From Pseudomonas delhiensis (GTDB taxonomy: Bacteria > Pseudomonadota > Gammaproteobacteria > Pseudomonadales > Pseudomonadaceae): a stretch of 64,000 nucleotides of DNA. The notes beneath the pieces are model-generated. The model was not told the origin of the DNA. It did not search any database and was given only the letters and a program-made list of their open reading frames with translations. The stretch lies in contig NZ_FZPC01000030.1 in NCBI RefSeq assembly GCF_900187975.1, positions 1 through 64,000 of the forward strand, read 5' to 3'. Made by a program: the position numbers and the translations under genes. Positions 27,036 through 36,758 of this stretch are shown here, piece by piece (the stretch's first letter is position 1; each line of letters begins with the position of its first letter).

Positions 27036-28379
27036 ATGGCCATCGAACAGTTTGGCTACCAGCAACAGCTCCGCCGCAGTCTTTCCCTCAGCGACCTGGT
27101 CATCTACGGGATGATCTTCATGATCCCCATCGCGCCCTTCGGCGTGTATGGCTGGGTCCACGCCGACTCCCAGGGCATGGTGCCCATGGCCTACCTGGTG
27201 GGCATGCTGGCGATGCTGTTCACCGCCCTGAGCTACGGCGCCATGGCCCGCGCCTTCCCCATCGCCGGCTCGGTGTACTCCTACGCCCAGCGCGGCATCC
27301 ACCCGCACGTCGGCTTCCTCGCCGGCTGGGTGCTGCTGCTGGACTACCTGCTGATCCCGCCGCTGCTCTACGTGTTCAGCGCGCTGGCGCTCAACCACCT
27401 GTTCCCGCAGGTGCCCAAGCTGGCCTGGATGCTCGCCTTCCTGGTCTCGGCGACCCTGGTGAACCTGCGCGGCATCACCTTCGCCGCGCGCTTCAACCTG
27501 CTGTTCCTGATCGCCGAGATGATCGTCCTGGCTATCTTCCTGGCGGTCGGCTACCACGCCCTGGAGGGCGGCATGGGCAACGGCCGGCTGACCCTGGCGC
27601 CGCTGTACCAGCCGGAGCATTTCGACCTCGGCCTGGTGATGAAGGCGGTGTCCATCGCGGTGCTGTCGTTCCTCGGCTTCGACGCCATTTCCACCCTCGC
27701 CGAAGAGGTGAAGGGCGACCCGGCCAGGCAGATCGGCCGCGCCTCGCTGATCGCGCTGTTCGTCATGGGCGGCATCTTCGTCCTGCAGACCTGGCTGGCC
27801 ACCGACCTCGCCGCCGGCATGACCTTCCAGTCCGCCGACACCGCCTTCTACGAGATCGCCGAGGCCGCCGGCGGCAAGTGGCTGTCCACCCTGACCGCGG
27901 TGGCCACCGCGCTGGCCTGGGGCGTGACCGTGTCGATCACCTCGCAGGCGGCGGTGTCGCGGCTGCTCTACTCCATGGCCCGCGACGGCAAGCTGCCGCG
28001 GGTGCTGGCCAAGGTGCACACGCGCTACCAGACCCCGCACGTCAGCCTGTACCTGGTGGCGGTGCTGTCGCTGGGCATCGGCGTGGCCTTCCTCGACGCC
28101 CCGGACGTGCTCACCTCGCTGGTCAACTTCGGCGCGCTCACCGGCTTCTGCCTGCTGCACCTGGCGGTGATCAACCACTACTTCATCCGCCAGAAGAGCG
28201 GCAAGCTGGTGCGCCACCTGCTGTGCCCGCTGGTGGGGCTGGCGATCATCGGCTACGTGCTGGTCAGCATGAGCGCCGACGCCCAGTACCTGGGCCTGGC
28301 CTGGATCGCCGTGGGCCTGGTGTACCTGGCTGTGCTGCACAAGCGCGGCAAGGCCGGGGAGCTGGCCACGGGGCTGTGA
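27036..28379 (+). CDS. APC-superfamily amino acid/amine permease
   Basis: The 447-residue, 12-helix transporter begins RRSLSLSDLVIYGMIFMIPIAPFGVYG and contains FLGFDAISTLAEEVKGDPARQIG, the conserved intracellular region of PuuP/YjeH-like carriers. It lies 77 bases after the formylglutamate hydrolase gene and is preceded by GAGAGGACT. It probably imports the substrate of the RpiR operon. Relatives import putrescine, ethanolamine or glutamate, so only the broad class is safe. REP-like repeats follow, then the opposite-strand two-component genes. Confidence 0.85.
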   Translation: MAIEQFGYQQQLRRSLSLSDLVIYGMIFMIPIAPFGVYGWVHADSQGMVPMAYLVGMLAMLFTALSYGAMARAFPIAGSVYSYAQRGIHPHVGFLAGWVLLLDYLLIPPLLYVFSALALNHLFPQVPKLAWMLAFLVSATLVNLRGITFAARFNLLFLIAEMIVLAIFLAVGYHALEGGMGNGRLTLAPLYQPEHFDLGLVMKAVSIAVLSFLGFDAISTLAEEVKGDPARQIGRASLIALFVMGGIFVLQTWLATDLAAGMTFQSADTAFYEIAEAAGGKWLSTLTAVATALAWGVTVSITSQAAVSRLLYSMARDGKLPRVLAKVHTRYQTPHVSLYLVAVLSLGIGVAFLDAPDVLTSLVNFGALTGFCLLHLAVINHYFIRQKSGKLVRHLLCPLVGLAIIGYVLVSMSADAQYLGLAWIAVGLVYLAVLHKRGKAGELATGL

Positions 28380-28407
28380 CCGGCAACGGCGGCGTGTCTC
28401 CAGCCTT

Positions 28408-28626
28408 GTAGGAGCGGACTCCGTCCGCGATAGCCGGAGGTTCCGGCGTGCCTCGCGGATGAGATCCGCCACCACACCGTATCCATGTAGGAGCGGGCCC
28501 TGCGCGCGATTTCGCGGGCAGGGCCCGCTCCTACAGGTTGCCGTGGGGCACGGTGTTTATCCTGTAGGACCTTGTCCGCGATAGCCGGAGGTATAGGCGC
28601 GATTCGCGGATGAGATCCGCTCCTAC
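28408..28626. repeat. Cluster of three REP-like hairpins
   Basis: 28408-28474 and 28563-28626 are two copies of a GTAGGA...GTCCGCGATAGCCGGAGG element closing GATCCGC; only the second ends in the full GATCCGCTCCTACG, and its left end lacks the GCG after GTAGGA. Between them, 28486-28534 is a GTAGGAGCGGGCCCTGC hairpin. The cluster separates two convergent transcripts (permease and mifR) and fills the 271-base gap. Confidence 0.8.
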
Positions 28627-28650
28627 GGTTCCGGGGCGGCGCGGTGGTCG

Positions 28651-29985
28651 TCAGCCTTCGCCGAGGAATTCCCCGCGGCTCAGCCCGTGCCGCTGCATCT
28701 TCTCGTTGAGGGTGCGGCGTGGCAGGCCGAGCAGTTCCATCACCGCCTTGATGTCGCCCTTGCACTGGCTCAGGGCCTGGCGGATGCACTCGGCCTCGTA
28801 GGCCTCCATGCGTTCGAACAGGCCGCTGCCGGCGGGGGCGGCCAGTTGCGCCTCGCGGTCCAGGCCGAGCACGTGGCGCTCGGCGGCGTTGGCCAGCTCG
28901 CGCACGTTGCCCGGCCAGTCGTGGGCCAGCAGCCGCGCCAGCTCGGCGGTGGACAGCGGCGGCGCCTCGCGGCCGAGCTTTTCGCTGGCCAGCCGGGCGA
29001 AATGCTCGAACAGCAGGGGGATGTCCTCGCGCCTTTCGCGCAGCGGCGGCAGGCGCAGCTCGGCGACGTTCAGGCGGTACACCAGGTCCTCGCGGAAGCG
29101 CCCGGCGCGGGCTTCCTCCAGCAGGTCGGGCTTGGTCGCGGCGATCACCCGCAGGTCGACGCGGATGCTCTGGTTCGAGCCCAGGCGCTCCAGCTGCTGC
29201 TCCTGCAGCACGCGCAGCAGCTTCACCTGCTGGGCCAGCGGCATGCTCTCGATCTCGTCGAGGAACAGGCTGCCGCCGTTGGCGTGCTCCAGCTTGCCGA
29301 TGCGCTTGCCCTGGGCGCCGGTGAAGGCGCCGCTTTCATGGCCGAACAGCTCGCTTTCGAACAGCTGCTCGGGGATGGCCGCGCAGTTCAGCGCGACGAA
29401 GGGCTTGCCGGCGCGCGGGCCGAAGTCGTGCAGGCAGCGGGCGACCAGTTCCTTGCCGCTGCCGGTGTCGCCGCGGATCAGCACGTTCACCGGGGTGTCG
29501 GCCAGGGCCATGACCTGGCGGCGCAGGGCTTCCATGGGCTTGGATACGCCGAGCAGGCGCGAGGCCACCTGGTCCTTGAGCGTCGCCTGCTCGCGCAGCT
29601 GGCGGTTCTCCAGCACCAGGCGGCGCTTCTCCAGGGCGCGGCGCAGGCTGTCCAGCAGGCGCTCGGGGGTGAAGGGCTTCTCGATGAAGTCGTAGGCGCC
29701 GTCGCGCATGGCCTGCACCGCCATGGGCACGTCGCCGTGGCCGGTGACCATGATCACCGGCAGGTCGCGGTCCAGCTGCTGCAGGCGTTCGAGCAGGGCC
29801 AGGCCGTCCGTGCCGGGCATGCGCACGTCGCTGATCACCACGCCGGCGAAGCCGCGCTCCAGGTTCTTCAGGCACTCCTCGGCGCTCTTGCACAGGCGCA
29901 CCTCGAAGCCGGAGAGCTGCAGCCACTGCTGCACGGCCTCGCGGATGGCGGCTTCGTCATCGACGAAAATCACGTGTTCGGTCAT
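28651..29985 (-). CDS. mifR: Sigma54-dependent response regulator (MifR/DctD type)
   Basis: This 444-residue NtrC-class activator has a receiver with D53 in VISDVRMPG. The AAA+ domain has Walker A GDTGSGKE (172-179) and an intact GAFTGA sigma54-contact loop (219-224). A Fis-type helix-turn-helix closes the protein (CKGDIKAVMELLGLPRRTLNEKM). It overlaps the kinase gene by ATGA. In PAO1 an APC transporter gene adjoins mifR, which controls alpha-ketoglutarate transport and microcolony formation. The same neighbour here supports mifR. DctD is the alternative. Confidence 0.72.
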   Translation of the reverse strand: MTEHVIFVDDEAAIREAVQQWLQLSGFEVRLCKSAEECLKNLERGFAGVVISDVRMPGTDGLALLERLQQLDRDLPVIMVTGHGDVPMAVQAMRDGAYDFIEKPFTPERLLDSLRRALEKRRLVLENRQLREQATLKDQVASRLLGVSKPMEALRRQVMALADTPVNVLIRGDTGSGKELVARCLHDFGPRAGKPFVALNCAAIPEQLFESELFGHESGAFTGAQGKRIGKLEHANGGSLFLDEIESMPLAQQVKLLRVLQEQQLERLGSNQSIRVDLRVIAATKPDLLEEARAGRFREDLVYRLNVAELRLPPLRERREDIPLLFEHFARLASEKLGREAPPLSTAELARLLAHDWPGNVRELANAAERHVLGLDREAQLAAPAGSGLFERMEAYEAECIRQALSQCKGDIKAVMELLGLPRRTLNEKMQRHGLSRGEFLGEG

Positions 29986-31739
29986 GTCTCTTCGCTCGCG
30001 GCGGGCAGCACCAGGCGGAACAGCGCGCCGCCCTCGGGACGGTTGGCGGCCTCCAGGCGGCCGCCGAGTTCGTGGACGATGCCGTAGGATACCGCCAGTC
30101 CCAGGCCGAGTCCCTCGCCCACCGGCTTGGTGGTGAAGAAGGGGTCGAAGACGTTGCCCAGGTGTTCGCCGGCGATCCCCGGGCCGTTGTCGGCGATTTC
30201 CAGGCTCCACTGCTCGCCCTCGTGGCGCAGCGTCACCTCGATGCGCGGGCGCTCGGCGCCGGCCACCGCGTCCAGGGCGTTGCGCAGCAGGTTGACCAGC
30301 ACCTGCTCCAGGCGGATGGCATCGCCCAGCACCCAGGCCGGCACGCTGAGCACCTGGCTGATCTCCACCTGCTCGGCGCGGATGCGCGGCGTCAGCAATT
30401 GCAGGGCCTGTTCCAGCACGTGGCCCAGCTCGATGCGTTCGCGCAGGCCGCCGGGGGTCTTGCGGGCGAAGGTCTTCAGGTGGCCGGTCAGCGCGGCCAT
30501 GCGTTCCAGCAGCTCGTCCAGGCGCGCCAGCGCGGCGCGGGCCTCGTCGTTGCGCCCGGCGTCCAGCAGCAGGCGCACGCTGGCCAGGTGCATGCGCTGG
30601 GCGGTCAGCGGCTGGTTGATCTCGTGGGCCAGGGCCGCCGACATCTGCCCCAGGGCCGCCAGCTTGGCGGCCTGCACCAGGCCGTCCTGGGCGGTGCGCA
30701 GGTCGGCGGTGCGCTGCTCCACCAGGCGCTCCAGTTCCTCGCGGCTGCGCTGGCGCAGGCGGGCGATGCGCCAGCGCTGCTGCAGCAGCATGGCCAGGAA
30801 CACCAGGGCCAGCCAGGCCCCGGCGGCGGCCAGGCGCGCGGTGGCGACGTCGCTCTGCACGCCGCGGGCGTCGCGCAGCAGGTGCAGGGTCCAGTCGTCG
30901 TCGGGCAGGCTCAGGGACTGCCAGAGGTAGTCGGTCTCGTCGCCCCTGGCGCCGACGCGCACCAGGCGGCTGTCCTCGCCCAGCGGCTGCAGGGTGCGGT
31001 GTTGCAGCGGGGTCAGCGGCTGGCGGTCGTACTGGCGGGTCTGCGCCAGCTCCAGGCGGGCGAAGGTGTCCAGCGGCTGCAGCTCGCGGTAGCGCCAGCC
31101 GGGATGGTTGGCGAGGAAGACGATGCCCTTGGTGTCGCTGACCAGCACCAGGTCGGGGGTCTGGCTCCACTGCTGCTCCAGGTCGGGGAACTCCAGCTTG
31201 ACCACGATGGCGCCGAGGAAGCGCCCGGCCTCGTCGCGCACCGCGTTGGCCAGGAAGTAGCCGGGGATGCCGGTGGTCACGCCCACCGCGTAGAAGCGCC
31301 CGGTGCCCTGGGCGATGGTCTGGCGGAAGTAGGGGCGGAAGGCGTAGTTGTGGCCGACGTAGCTGGTCGGCAGGCGCCAGTTGCTGGCGGCCACGGCCAG
31401 GCCGTCGCGGTCGAGCAGCTCCAGGGTGGAGGAGCGCGCGGCGGCGTTGATGCGCTCCAGCTTGAGGTTCAGCGCCCGCTGCGCATCGCCCTGCACCGGG
31501 CCGGCCAGGGCCTGGCGCAGCTCGGGGTCCAGGGCCAGCACCGCCGGCAGGCTGCGGTAGCGCTCCAGCAGGGTGCGCAGGGAACTGACGTACAGCCCCA
31601 GCTGCTCGTGGGCCGCCTCGGCCTCGGCGAGCAGCGAGCGGTGCCGCGCCTTCTCGCCCGCCCAGTACACCGACAGCAGCAGGCCGGCCAGCACCAGCAG
31701 GCTGGCGAGGATTAGGCGCAGGGGGCGGTTGAAGGTCAT
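29982..31739 (-). CDS. mifS: DctB-like sensor histidine kinase (MifS type)
   Basis: The 585-residue protein has TM1 at about 8-26, a periplasmic double-Cache sensor (residues 30-295), TM2 near 302-320 and a short coiled coil. HisKA follows with H372 in AHEINQPLTAQRMHL, then HATPase (NLLRNALDAV; PVGEGLGLGLAVSYGI). DctB-type sensors bind C4- or C5-dicarboxylates, consistent with an alpha-ketoglutarate sensor. The start at MTFNRPL gives the membrane anchor first; the upstream extension to 31946 is non-coding. Its stop overlaps the regulator start. Confidence 0.72.
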   Translation of the reverse strand: MTFNRPLRLILASLLVLAGLLLSVYWAGEKARHRSLLAEAEAAHEQLGLYVSSLRTLLERYRSLPAVLALDPELRQALAGPVQGDAQRALNLKLERINAAARSSTLELLDRDGLAVAASNWRLPTSYVGHNYAFRPYFRQTIAQGTGRFYAVGVTTGIPGYFLANAVRDEAGRFLGAIVVKLEFPDLEQQWSQTPDLVLVSDTKGIVFLANHPGWRYRELQPLDTFARLELAQTRQYDRQPLTPLQHRTLQPLGEDSRLVRVGARGDETDYLWQSLSLPDDDWTLHLLRDARGVQSDVATARLAAAGAWLALVFLAMLLQQRWRIARLRQRSREELERLVEQRTADLRTAQDGLVQAAKLAALGQMSAALAHEINQPLTAQRMHLASVRLLLDAGRNDEARAALARLDELLERMAALTGHLKTFARKTPGGLRERIELGHVLEQALQLLTPRIRAEQVEISQVLSVPAWVLGDAIRLEQVLVNLLRNALDAVAGAERPRIEVTLRHEGEQWSLEIADNGPGIAGEHLGNVFDPFFTTKPVGEGLGLGLAVSYGIVHELGGRLEAANRPEGGALFRLVLPAASEET

Positions 31740-31842
31740 GGTGCTCGGTGCGGGTGGGCGGAGCGCGACCATAGCACGTCCGGGCACTGGTCCGGCGCGG
31801 CCGCGGGTCGCTACACTGCGCGACCCTCGAGGAGAACGTCCG

Positions 31843-32721
31843 ATGCAGCTGATCGCCTGGTCCCATCCCTGTTCCGCCGGCTTCACCCTGCGCGGCTGGC
31901 GCAGCGAACCCAGCGGCAAGCCACTGCTGCACTTCCTGCACGGCAACGGCTTCTGCGCTCGCGCCTACGAGCCGATGCTCAGGCACCTGGCGCGGGACTT
32001 CGACCTCTGGCTGTGCGACGTCCAGGGCCACGGCGACAGCGACCACGGCGGGCGCTTCCACGGCTGGAACCGCAACGCCGAGATGGCCGTGGAGGCCTTC
32101 GAGGCCGGCCGCGCGGTCTACGGCGAAGTGCCGCGCCATGCCTGCGGGCACAGCTTCGGCGGGGTGCTCAGCAGCCTGATCCTCGCCCGCCATCCGCAAC
32201 TGTTCGAACGCGCGGTGCTGCTCGACCCGGTGCTCTTCACCCCGGCGATGATCGGCGTGATGGCGCTGTCCGAGGTGCTCGGCCTGCACGAGCGCAGGGC
32301 CATGGTGCAGAAGGCCAGGGCGCGGCGCAGCCAGTGGCCGGACCGCGCCGCCGCCTACGCCGGCCTGCACGGCCGCGGCATCTTCCGGGGCTGGACCGAC
32401 GAGGCGCTATGGGCCTACGTGGAGAACGCCATCAAGGCGGTGGACGGCGGCGTCGAGCTGAAGTGCCGGCCGAGCCGCGAGGCGGAGATCTTCAGCTCCT
32501 TCCCCAAGCGCCTGTGGCCGTCGCTGGCGAAGGTGGGCACGCCGACCCTGGTGCTGTTCGGCGAGCGGACCTACCCCTTCGTGCCCAAGGCGGTGGCCCG
32601 CTGGTGCGCGCAGAACACCCACGTCGGCGGACAGAACGTCGCCGGCGGGCACTGCTTCATGCAGGAGTATCCCCAGGACAGCGCCGAGCGGGTGGCGCGC
32701 TTCCTGCTCGGGCACGAGTAG
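31843..32721 (+). CDS. Alpha/beta hydrolase
   Basis: This 292-residue cytoplasmic protein has no signal peptide. The motifs are LLHFLHGNGFCA (oxyanion), CGHSFGGVLSS (nucleophile serine at about residue 105) and a terminal GGHCFMQEYP carrying the likely catalytic histidine. It starts 104 bases from the divergent kinase gene, with GAGGAGAAC as ribosome site. It ends directly against the stop of the convergent DUF3301 gene with no spacer. Function beyond hydrolase is not assignable. Confidence 0.8.
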   Translation: MQLIAWSHPCSAGFTLRGWRSEPSGKPLLHFLHGNGFCARAYEPMLRHLARDFDLWLCDVQGHGDSDHGGRFHGWNRNAEMAVEAFEAGRAVYGEVPRHACGHSFGGVLSSLILARHPQLFERAVLLDPVLFTPAMIGVMALSEVLGLHERRAMVQKARARRSQWPDRAAAYAGLHGRGIFRGWTDEALWAYVENAIKAVDGGVELKCRPSREAEIFSSFPKRLWPSLAKVGTPTLVLFGERTYPFVPKAVARWCAQNTHVGGQNVAGGHCFMQEYPQDSAERVARFLLGHE

Positions 32722-33183
32722 CTAGTCGCCGACTTTCTTGTCGGCGTGGTTGCGCCGCCACTCGTCCAGTCGCACCACCTCGGCCTTGTGCCGCGGCGCC
32801 TGTGGCTCGGCCGTGGGCGCCGGCAGGGCCTGGGCGATTTCCACCACCGCGCGCACCTCGTGGGGCTCGGGGTGGAAGCGGAAGGGCTCCAGCTCGATCG
32901 GGCCGGGGCGCTGGCCGAGCATGGTGATGCTGCCGTTGTAGCGGTCCTGGCCGCTGGCGGTGAACTCGAAGCCGTATTCCCGGGCCAGGCAGAGCATGCC
33001 GTTGGCGCCGCGGCGCAGGCGCAGGCGACGCAGGGCGACGTTCTCGTCGAGCAGCTCCACCCCCTGCCGCGCGCAGTGCTGGCGCGCCAGCTGCAGGGCG
33101 CGCTCGCGGATGCCGTGGGCGCGCCACCACCAGGCGGCGGCCGTGGCCAGCAGGAGGAATACGAAAAGGTTGCCCAAGGTCAC
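32722..33183 (-). CDS. DUF3301-family membrane-anchored protein
   Basis: The 153-residue protein has one N-terminal membrane helix (LFVFLLLATAAAWWW). A DUF3301 core of basic character follows, RERALQLARQHCARQGVELLDENVALRRLRLRR, then EYGFEFTASGQDRYNG, then a proline- and charge-rich tail. The family is widespread in gammaproteobacteria and has no known function. Its stop abuts that of the convergent hydrolase gene, so the two transcripts must overlap. Confidence 0.8.
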   Translation of the reverse strand: MTLGNLFVFLLLATAAAWWWRAHGIRERALQLARQHCARQGVELLDENVALRRLRLRRGANGMLCLAREYGFEFTASGQDRYNGSITMLGQRPGPIELEPFRFHPEPHEVRAVVEIAQALPAPTAEPQAPRHKAEVVRLDEWRRNHADKKVGD

Positions 33184-33307
33184 TTCAAGGCTCCGCTCGG
33201 GAAGAGGCGCTTCAGCTTACCGAGTCTGTAGGAAAGCGGCGAGAGCCGCTGGTTCCCAGGTGGTGAATTGCGCCCCATACTGACACATCCAGTTGCAGGA
33301 ATTCGCC

Positions 33308-34177
33308 ATGTCGTCGCGTACCCCCCACGTCCTCGCCATCCAGTCCCACGTCGTCTTCGGCCATGCCGGCAACAGCGCCGCCGTGTTCCCGATGCGCCGC
33401 GTCGGGGTGAACGTCTGGCCGCTGAACACCGTGCAGTTCTCCAACCATACCCAGTATGGCCACTGGACCGGCCAGGTGCTGCCGCCGGAGCAGATTCCGG
33501 CGCTGGTGGAGGGCATCGCCGCCATCGGCGAGCTGGGCAACTGCGACGCCGTGCTGTCCGGCTACCTGGGCAGCGCCGCCCAGGGCCGCGCCATCCTCGA
33601 GGCGCTGGCGCGCATCCGCGAGGCCAACCCGCGGGCCATCTACCTGTGCGACCCGGTGATGGGCCTCCCGGACAAGGGCTGCATCGTGGCGCCGGAGGTC
33701 GGCGAGTTCCTGCTCCAGGAGGCCGCCGCGGTGGCCGACTACCTGTGCCCCAACCAGCTGGAGCTGGACAGTTTCTGCCAGCGCAGCCCGCGCTCCCTGG
33801 AGGACTGCGTGGACATGGCCCGCAGCCTGCTGGCGCGCGGCCCGAAGGCGGTGCTGGTGAAGCACCTGAACTACCCGGGCAAGCCGTCGGACGCCTTCGA
33901 GATGCTGCTGGTCAGCGCCGAGGGCAACTGGCACCTGCGCCGCCCGCTGCTGGCCTTCCCGCGCCAGCCGGTGGGCGTCGGCGACCTGACCTCCGGCCTG
34001 TTCCTGGCCCGCCTGCTGCTGGGCGAAGCGCCCTGCACGGCCTTCGAGTTCACCGCCGCGGCGGTGCACGAGGTGCTGCTGGAAACCCAGCACTGCGGCA
34101 GCTACGAGCTGGAACTGGTGCGCGCCCAGGACCGCATCGCGCACCCGCGGGTGCGGTTCGAGGCGAAGGCGATCTGA
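33308..34177 (+). CDS. pdxY: Pyridoxal kinase PdxY
   Basis: This 289-residue ribokinase-fold enzyme phosphorylates pyridoxal to PLP in the salvage pathway. [22 protein letters not shown] is the substrate-binding start (residues 8-29), CPNQLELD lies mid-protein and [10 protein letters not shown] holds the catalytic aspartate (about residue 222). AGGAATTCGCC precedes the ATG at 33308. It is monocistronic and divergent from the DUF3301 gene. PLP supply is relevant to the three aminotransferases in this window, but no regulatory link is visible. Confidence 0.92.
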   Translation: MSSRTPHVLAIQSHVVFGHAGNSAAVFPMRRVGVNVWPLNTVQFSNHTQYGHWTGQVLPPEQIPALVEGIAAIGELGNCDAVLSGYLGSAAQGRAILEALARIREANPRAIYLCDPVMGLPDKGCIVAPEVGEFLLQEAAAVADYLCPNQLELDSFCQRSPRSLEDCVDMARSLLARGPKAVLVKHLNYPGKPSDAFEMLLVSAEGNWHLRRPLLAFPRQPVGVGDLTSGLFLARLLLGEAPCTAFEFTAAAVHEVLLETQHCGSYELELVRAQDRIAHPRVRFEAKAI

Positions 34178-34236
34178 GGGTGCGTCAGCCGCTATCCTCC
34201 AGGCGGGGCCAGTAGCGACCGGCGCCCGCCGCGGCC

Positions 34237-35931
34237 TCAAGCCGACTGCGGCAGCCCATCCGGCTGCGGCGCCGGGGTGTCGTGCTGTTCGACGCGCTGG
34301 TACATGCCCTGGGCGATCTCGCGTTCGCCCATGATCACCAGGTTGGCGCCGTTCTGCTCCAGGTACTCCACCTCGGCGTCGAAGTGCGCGCGGGCGATGA
34401 TGTCCAGCTCGGGGTTGGCCGCCCGTGCGCGGCTGGCGATCTGCCCGGCCTCGAAGCCGTTGGGGATGGCGATCAGCAGCCAGCGCGCCGTGGCGATGTT
34501 GGCCAGGGCCAGCACTTCCGGGTTGGCGGCGTTGCCGACCACCACGCTCAGGCCGCGCTCGCGCAGTTCGGCGGCTTTCTCGCGCTTGTCCTCGATCACC
34601 ACCAGGGGCACGCCGTCCTTCTGCAGGCGCGCGCTGACCAGTTCGCCGACGCGGCCGTGGCCGATGAGGATGGCGTGCTCGTGCTCGCGCACCGGCGGCG
34701 GCAGGTCTTCGTCCTGCGCCTGGGCTTCGCTGGGCTGGGCGGCTTCCTTGCGCGCCTGCAGGCGCTCGATGGCGATGAACAGCAGCGGGTTGACCAGGAT
34801 CGACAGGATGGCGCCGGCCAGCACCAGGTCGCGGCCCTGCTCGGGCAGCAGCTCGAGGGTCACGCCCAGGCCGACCAGGATGAAGGAGAACTCGCCGATC
34901 TGCGCCAGGCTCGCGGCGATGGTCAGGGCGGTGCTGTTGGGGTGGCCGAACAGGCGCACGATGACGTAGGCGGCCACCGACTTGCCGAACACGATGACCA
35001 GGAAGGTGGCCAGCACCGGCAGCGGCTCGTGGATCAGGATCGCCGGGTTGAACAGCATGCCCACCGAGACGAAGAACAGCACGGCGAAGGCGTCGCGCAG
35101 GGGCAGCGAGTTTTCCGCCGCCTCGTGGCTGAGTTCGGATTCGTTGAGGATCATCCCGGCGAAGAAGGCGCCGAGGGCGAAGGACACGCCGAACACCACC
35201 GCCGAGCCGGTGGCGATGCCCAGGGCGATGGCCAGCACGGCGAGGGTGAACAGCTCGCGCGAGCCGGTCGCGGCGATCTTCTCCAGGGCCCAGGGCACCA
35301 CGCGGCGGCCGCCGAGGATCATCACCGCGACGAAGGCCACCACCTTGCCCAGGGTCAGCAGGATCGGCAGCAGGATGCCGCCGCTGGCGCCGTCCTCGGC
35401 CTTGCCGCCGAGGGTGCCGGCCAGCGCCGGCAGCAGCACCAGGGTGAGGACCATGGCCAGGTCCTCGACGATCAGCCAGCCGATGGCGATGCGCCCGCGC
35501 TTGGTGTCGATCAGCTGGCGCTGCTCCAGGGCGCGCAGCAGCACCACGGTACTGGCCACCGACAGCGCCAGGCCGAACACCAGGCCGCCGCCCAGCGGCC
35601 AGCCCATCATCCAGGCCAGGCCCATGCCGAGCAGGGTGGCCACGCCGATCTGCACCACCGCGCCGGGGATGGCGATGGCCTTCACCGAGAGCAGGTCCTT
35701 CAGCGAGAAGTGCAGGCCGACGCCGAACATCAGCAGGATCACCCCCAGTTCGGCGATTTCCGTCGACAGCGCCTGGTCGGCGACGTAGCCGGGGGTGAAG
35801 GGCCCGGCCAGCACGCCGGCCAGCAGGTAGCCGACCAGCGGCGAGATGCGCAGGCGGTTGGCCAGGGCGCCGAGGATGAAGGCCAGCACGAAGCCGACGG
35901 CGAGGGTGGTCAGTAGCGGTGTGTGGTGCAT
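34237..35931 (-). CDS. KefB-type cation/proton antiporter with RCK domain
   Basis: The 564-residue protein has 12-13 membrane helices (residues 5-390) of the CPA2 family: GYLLAGVLAGPFTPGYV, LMFGVGLHFS, and AQIGEFSFIL in the ion-path region. A C-terminal TrkA-N/RCK nucleotide-binding domain follows (LIGHGRVGELVSARL, about residue 425). Family members exchange K+ or Na+ for H+ under redox or nucleotide control, as in YbaL and KefB. The start at MHHTPLL is used. It is convergent with pdxY. Confidence 0.85.
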   Translation of the reverse strand: MHHTPLLTTLAVGFVLAFILGALANRLRISPLVGYLLAGVLAGPFTPGYVADQALSTEIAELGVILLMFGVGLHFSLKDLLSVKAIAIPGAVVQIGVATLLGMGLAWMMGWPLGGGLVFGLALSVASTVVLLRALEQRQLIDTKRGRIAIGWLIVEDLAMVLTLVLLPALAGTLGGKAEDGASGGILLPILLTLGKVVAFVAVMILGGRRVVPWALEKIAATGSRELFTLAVLAIALGIATGSAVVFGVSFALGAFFAGMILNESELSHEAAENSLPLRDAFAVLFFVSVGMLFNPAILIHEPLPVLATFLVIVFGKSVAAYVIVRLFGHPNSTALTIAASLAQIGEFSFILVGLGVTLELLPEQGRDLVLAGAILSILVNPLLFIAIERLQARKEAAQPSEAQAQDEDLPPPVREHEHAILIGHGRVGELVSARLQKDGVPLVVIEDKREKAAELRERGLSVVVGNAANPEVLALANIATARWLLIAIPNGFEAGQIASRARAANPELDIIARAHFDAEVEYLEQNGANLVIMGEREIAQGMYQRVEQHDTPAPQPDGLPQSA

Positions 35932-36113
35932 GGTCTGGGCTCCGGGCACGCAGGGAGCCAGCGCCCCGGGCGGGCGGCGGCTCGAAGGTGGATCACGGGG
36001 GCAAACCCGCGGATTGGACAAGTCTAGGCGCTGGCAAGGCTTTCGGCCTTGCCGACGCTCAAGGTTAACTCGTTGACGCGCCGGACTTTTTCAGCGGCAC
36101 TTGAGAAATCTTG

Positions 36114-36617
36114 TCAAGAAATGTCGGCATCCTTGTCCCATTCTTCACGAATTGCCTGGTAACGCTGCTCCAGCTCCTGGCGCAGCTGACGGCGCTGCTG
36201 GGCCTGGGCGAAGCGCCGGCGTTCCTCCCGGGTGGCCGGCTGCAGCGGCGGCACGGAGGTGGGTTTGCGCTCGTCGTCCAGCGCCACCATGGTGAAGAAG
36301 CAGCTGTTGGTGTGGCGCACGGATTTCTCGCGGATGTTCTCGGTGACCACCTTCACGCCGATCTCCATGGAGGTGCGGCCGGTGTAGTTGACCGAGGCGA
36401 GGAAGGTCACCAGCTCGCCGACGTGGATCGGCTCGCGGAAGATCACCTGGTCGACCGACAGTGTCACCACGTAGTGGCCGGCGTAGCGGCTGGCGCAGGC
36501 GTAGGCGACCTCGTCGAGGTACTTGAGCAGGGTGCCGCCGTGGACGTTGCCGGAGAAGTTGGCCATGTCCGGGGTCATCAGGACGGTCATGCTGAGTTGG
36601 TGGTTGCCGGGTTCCAT
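36114..36617 (-). CDS. Acyl-CoA thioesterase (YciA-like hotdog fold)
   Basis: This 167-residue single-hotdog protein carries NFSGNVHGGTLLKYLDEVAY (residues 19-38), the YciA/acyl-CoA hydrolase signature with the catalytic aspartate. SVDQVIFREPIHVGELVTFLA follows, as does a charged helical C-terminal tail. It would hydrolyse a range of acyl-CoAs in the cytosol. The start at MEPGNHQL removes an unconserved upstream extension to 36701. It lies 183 bases from the divergent antiporter... both are on the minus strand, with the antiporter gene downstream of it. Confidence 0.87.
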   Translation of the reverse strand: MEPGNHQLSMTVLMTPDMANFSGNVHGGTLLKYLDEVAYACASRYAGHYVVTLSVDQVIFREPIHVGELVTFLASVNYTGRTSMEIGVKVVTENIREKSVRHTNSCFFTMVALDDERKPTSVPPLQPATREERRRFAQAQQRRQLRQELEQRYQAIREEWDKDADIS

Positions 36618-36721
36618 ATCGCTCTCGCAGGGCGGGTGGGGGGACCAAGACTGGACGCACTGCGCCTGGCCTTGCGACACACTCTTTTCTATACCCCCCA
36701 TTGGCCCCGGCGAACAGGGGC

Positions 36722-36750
36722 GCGCGCCAATCGCCGGGCGATTGGCGCGC
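36722..36750 (-). terminator. Perfect 13-bp hairpin after the SDR gene
   Basis: GCGCGCCAATCGC-CGG-GCGATTGGCGCGC lies nine bases past the SDR stop. No T-run follows on the minus strand, so it may act as an mRNA 3'-end protector or need help to terminate. Confidence 0.65.
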
Positions 36751-36758
36751 GGTGCGGC

